Assembly: GCA_029932015.1 (NCBI GenBank)
Contig: JAOZQW010000163.1
Span: 1-5,556, forward strand
Origin: Candidatus Fermentibacteraceae bacterium
GTDB lineage: Bacteria > Fermentibacterota > Fermentibacteria > Fermentibacterales > JCC-6
Direction: 5' to 3'
DNA: 5,556 nucleotides
This document shows, one piece after another, positions 4,774 to 5,556 of this stretch; within the stretch, counting starts at the first letter, position 1; every line of letters begins with the position of its first letter. The notes beneath the pieces were generated by a model. It was not told where the DNA came from. It searched no databases and saw only the letters and a program-made list of their open reading frames with translations. Position numbers and translations under genes: made by a program.

Positions 4774-5556
4774 ATGCTTGCGCGAACAATGAGCATGGCC
4801 GTCTTCGGAATAGATTCATATCCGGTCGAGGTCGAGACCGATATGTCCAGAGGTCTTCCCACGTTCTCAATCGTCGGTCTCCCCGATAGCGCTGTAAGGG
4901 AATCGAAGCAGAGGGTGACCTCGGCAATCAGCAATCTCGGTCTGCGTCTGCCGGGTAAACGGATAACTGTCAACATGGCTCCTGCCGGCCGCCGCAAGGA
5001 GGGCCCTGGATTCGACCTGGCAATTGCAGTTTCGGTTCTATCTGCGGCGGGGCTCATTCCGACTGAGAGTATAAGTGACATTATCCTGATAGGGGAGCTG
5101 GCGCTGGATGGAACCCTCAGACCCGTCCAGGGAGTTCTCTCTATGGCTGACCGCTGCAGGGGACTCGATCACTCCGGGCTGATAGTTCCTGATGCGAATT
5201 CGACAGAGGCTGCGGTTGCCGGCGGACAGCCGGTCTATTCCGCTCCCGATCTGGCCTCTGTACTCGACCATCTTCATGGAAGGCTCGCCCTCAAGGGAGT
5301 ATCGGCTTCCACAGTCTCATGCTCCACTCCTTCCCGCTCGCCTGATTTCAGCGATGTGAGGGGCCAGGAGTACGCTAAAAGAGCACTGGAAGTAGCCGCT
5401 GCCGGAGCGCATAACATTCTGATGATCGGTGCGCCTGGCTCCGGTAAAACTATGCTGGCAAGGAGACTTCCCTCTATACTTCCCCCGATGCAGCTTGAGG
5501 AATCCATCGAAACCACCAAGATCCATAGCGTAGCGGGTCTCCTGGAGGATGGAATT
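4774..5556 (+). CDS. comM: ComM/YifB family Mg-chelatase-like AAA+ ATPase, N-terminal half (3' truncated by window edge)
   Basis: ComM (YifB) proteins are AAA+ motors. In naturally transformable species ComM is a hexameric branch-migration helicase that extends integration of incoming DNA; elsewhere the role is less clear. The window holds 261 codons of a family usually about 500 residues long. The N-terminal Lon-protease-like (ChlI) domain runs MLARTMSMAVFGIDSYPVEV, GLPTFSIVGLPDSAVRES, KRITVNMAPAGRRKEGPGFD, then GELALDGTLRPVQG. The AAA+ domain begins at DVRGQ (194-198) and has Walker A GAPGSGKT (219-226), then IHSVAGLL at 250-257; Walker B and the C-terminal domain lie outside. ATG 4774 is chosen for the GGGAGG site and because family members start MLA. 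ATG 4744, in the same frame, would add ten residues (MVRTLAGGLH). Confidence 0.96.
   Translation, partial: MLARTMSMAVFGIDSYPVEVETDMSRGLPTFSIVGLPDSAVRESKQRVTSAISNLGLRLPGKRITVNMAPAGRRKEGPGFDLAIAVSVLSAAGLIPTESISDIILIGELALDGTLRPVQGVLSMADRCRGLDHSGLIVPDANSTEAAVAGGQPVYSAPDLASVLDHLHGRLALKGVSASTVSCSTPSRSPDFSDVRGQEYAKRALEVAAAGAHNILMIGAPGSGKTMLARRLPSILPPMQLEESIETTKIHSVAGLLEDGI

Overview
This is a compact stretch of bacterial housekeeping genes, all on the + strand: the 3' end of an unidentified membrane-protein gene, then ffh, rpsP, khpA (KH-domain RNA binder), rimM, trmD, rplS, rnhB, yraN and the 5' half of comM/yifB. All calls rest on reading the translations by eye against remembered family motifs; no database search was run. 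I see no mobile element, CRISPR array, tRNA, rRNA, riboswitch or convincing terminator.

Organism: the order ffh-rpsP-khpA-rimM-trmD-rplS-rnhB-yraN-comM is widespread in bacteria. It lacks the rbgA/ylqF gene that Firmicutes usually carry between rplS and rnhB. Base composition is moderately GC-rich by eye, AGA/AGG arginine codons are frequent, and TTG (and apparently CTG) starts are used freely. Together this suggests a non-Firmicute, possibly poorly cultured lineage. The phylum cannot be fixed from this window.

Layout: positions 1-96 hold a C-terminal transmembrane segment ending in four arginines. After 27 nt comes ffh (124-1443, TTG start), then rpsP (1458-1787, TTG start), a 47-nt gap and khpA (1835-2065). 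rimM (2058-2585, TTG) overlaps khpA by 8 nt. trmD (2608-3360) follows, and rplS (3353-3721) overlaps it by 8 nt. rnhB (3718-4350) and yraN (4347-4697) each appear to start at a CTG inside a CTGA 4-nt overlap with the preceding stop codon. After a 76-nt gap, which may hold a weak promoter, comM begins at 4774 and runs off the window.

The genes fit together functionally. Ffh is the signal recognition particle GTPase. S16, KhpA, RimM, TrmD and L19 serve ribosome assembly, structure and tRNA modification. RNase HII, YraN and ComM act on nucleic acids (RNA-DNA hybrids, a nuclease-like fold, and branch migration in DNA uptake). Dense packing and overlaps suggest one transcript with translational coupling, at least through yraN.

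I found no previously undescribed system. The most noteworthy signals are two consecutive genes that seem to lack ATG/GTG/TTG starts and to use CTG in the same overlap geometry, and a glycine replacing the usual glutamate in the TrmD AdoMet-site motif.
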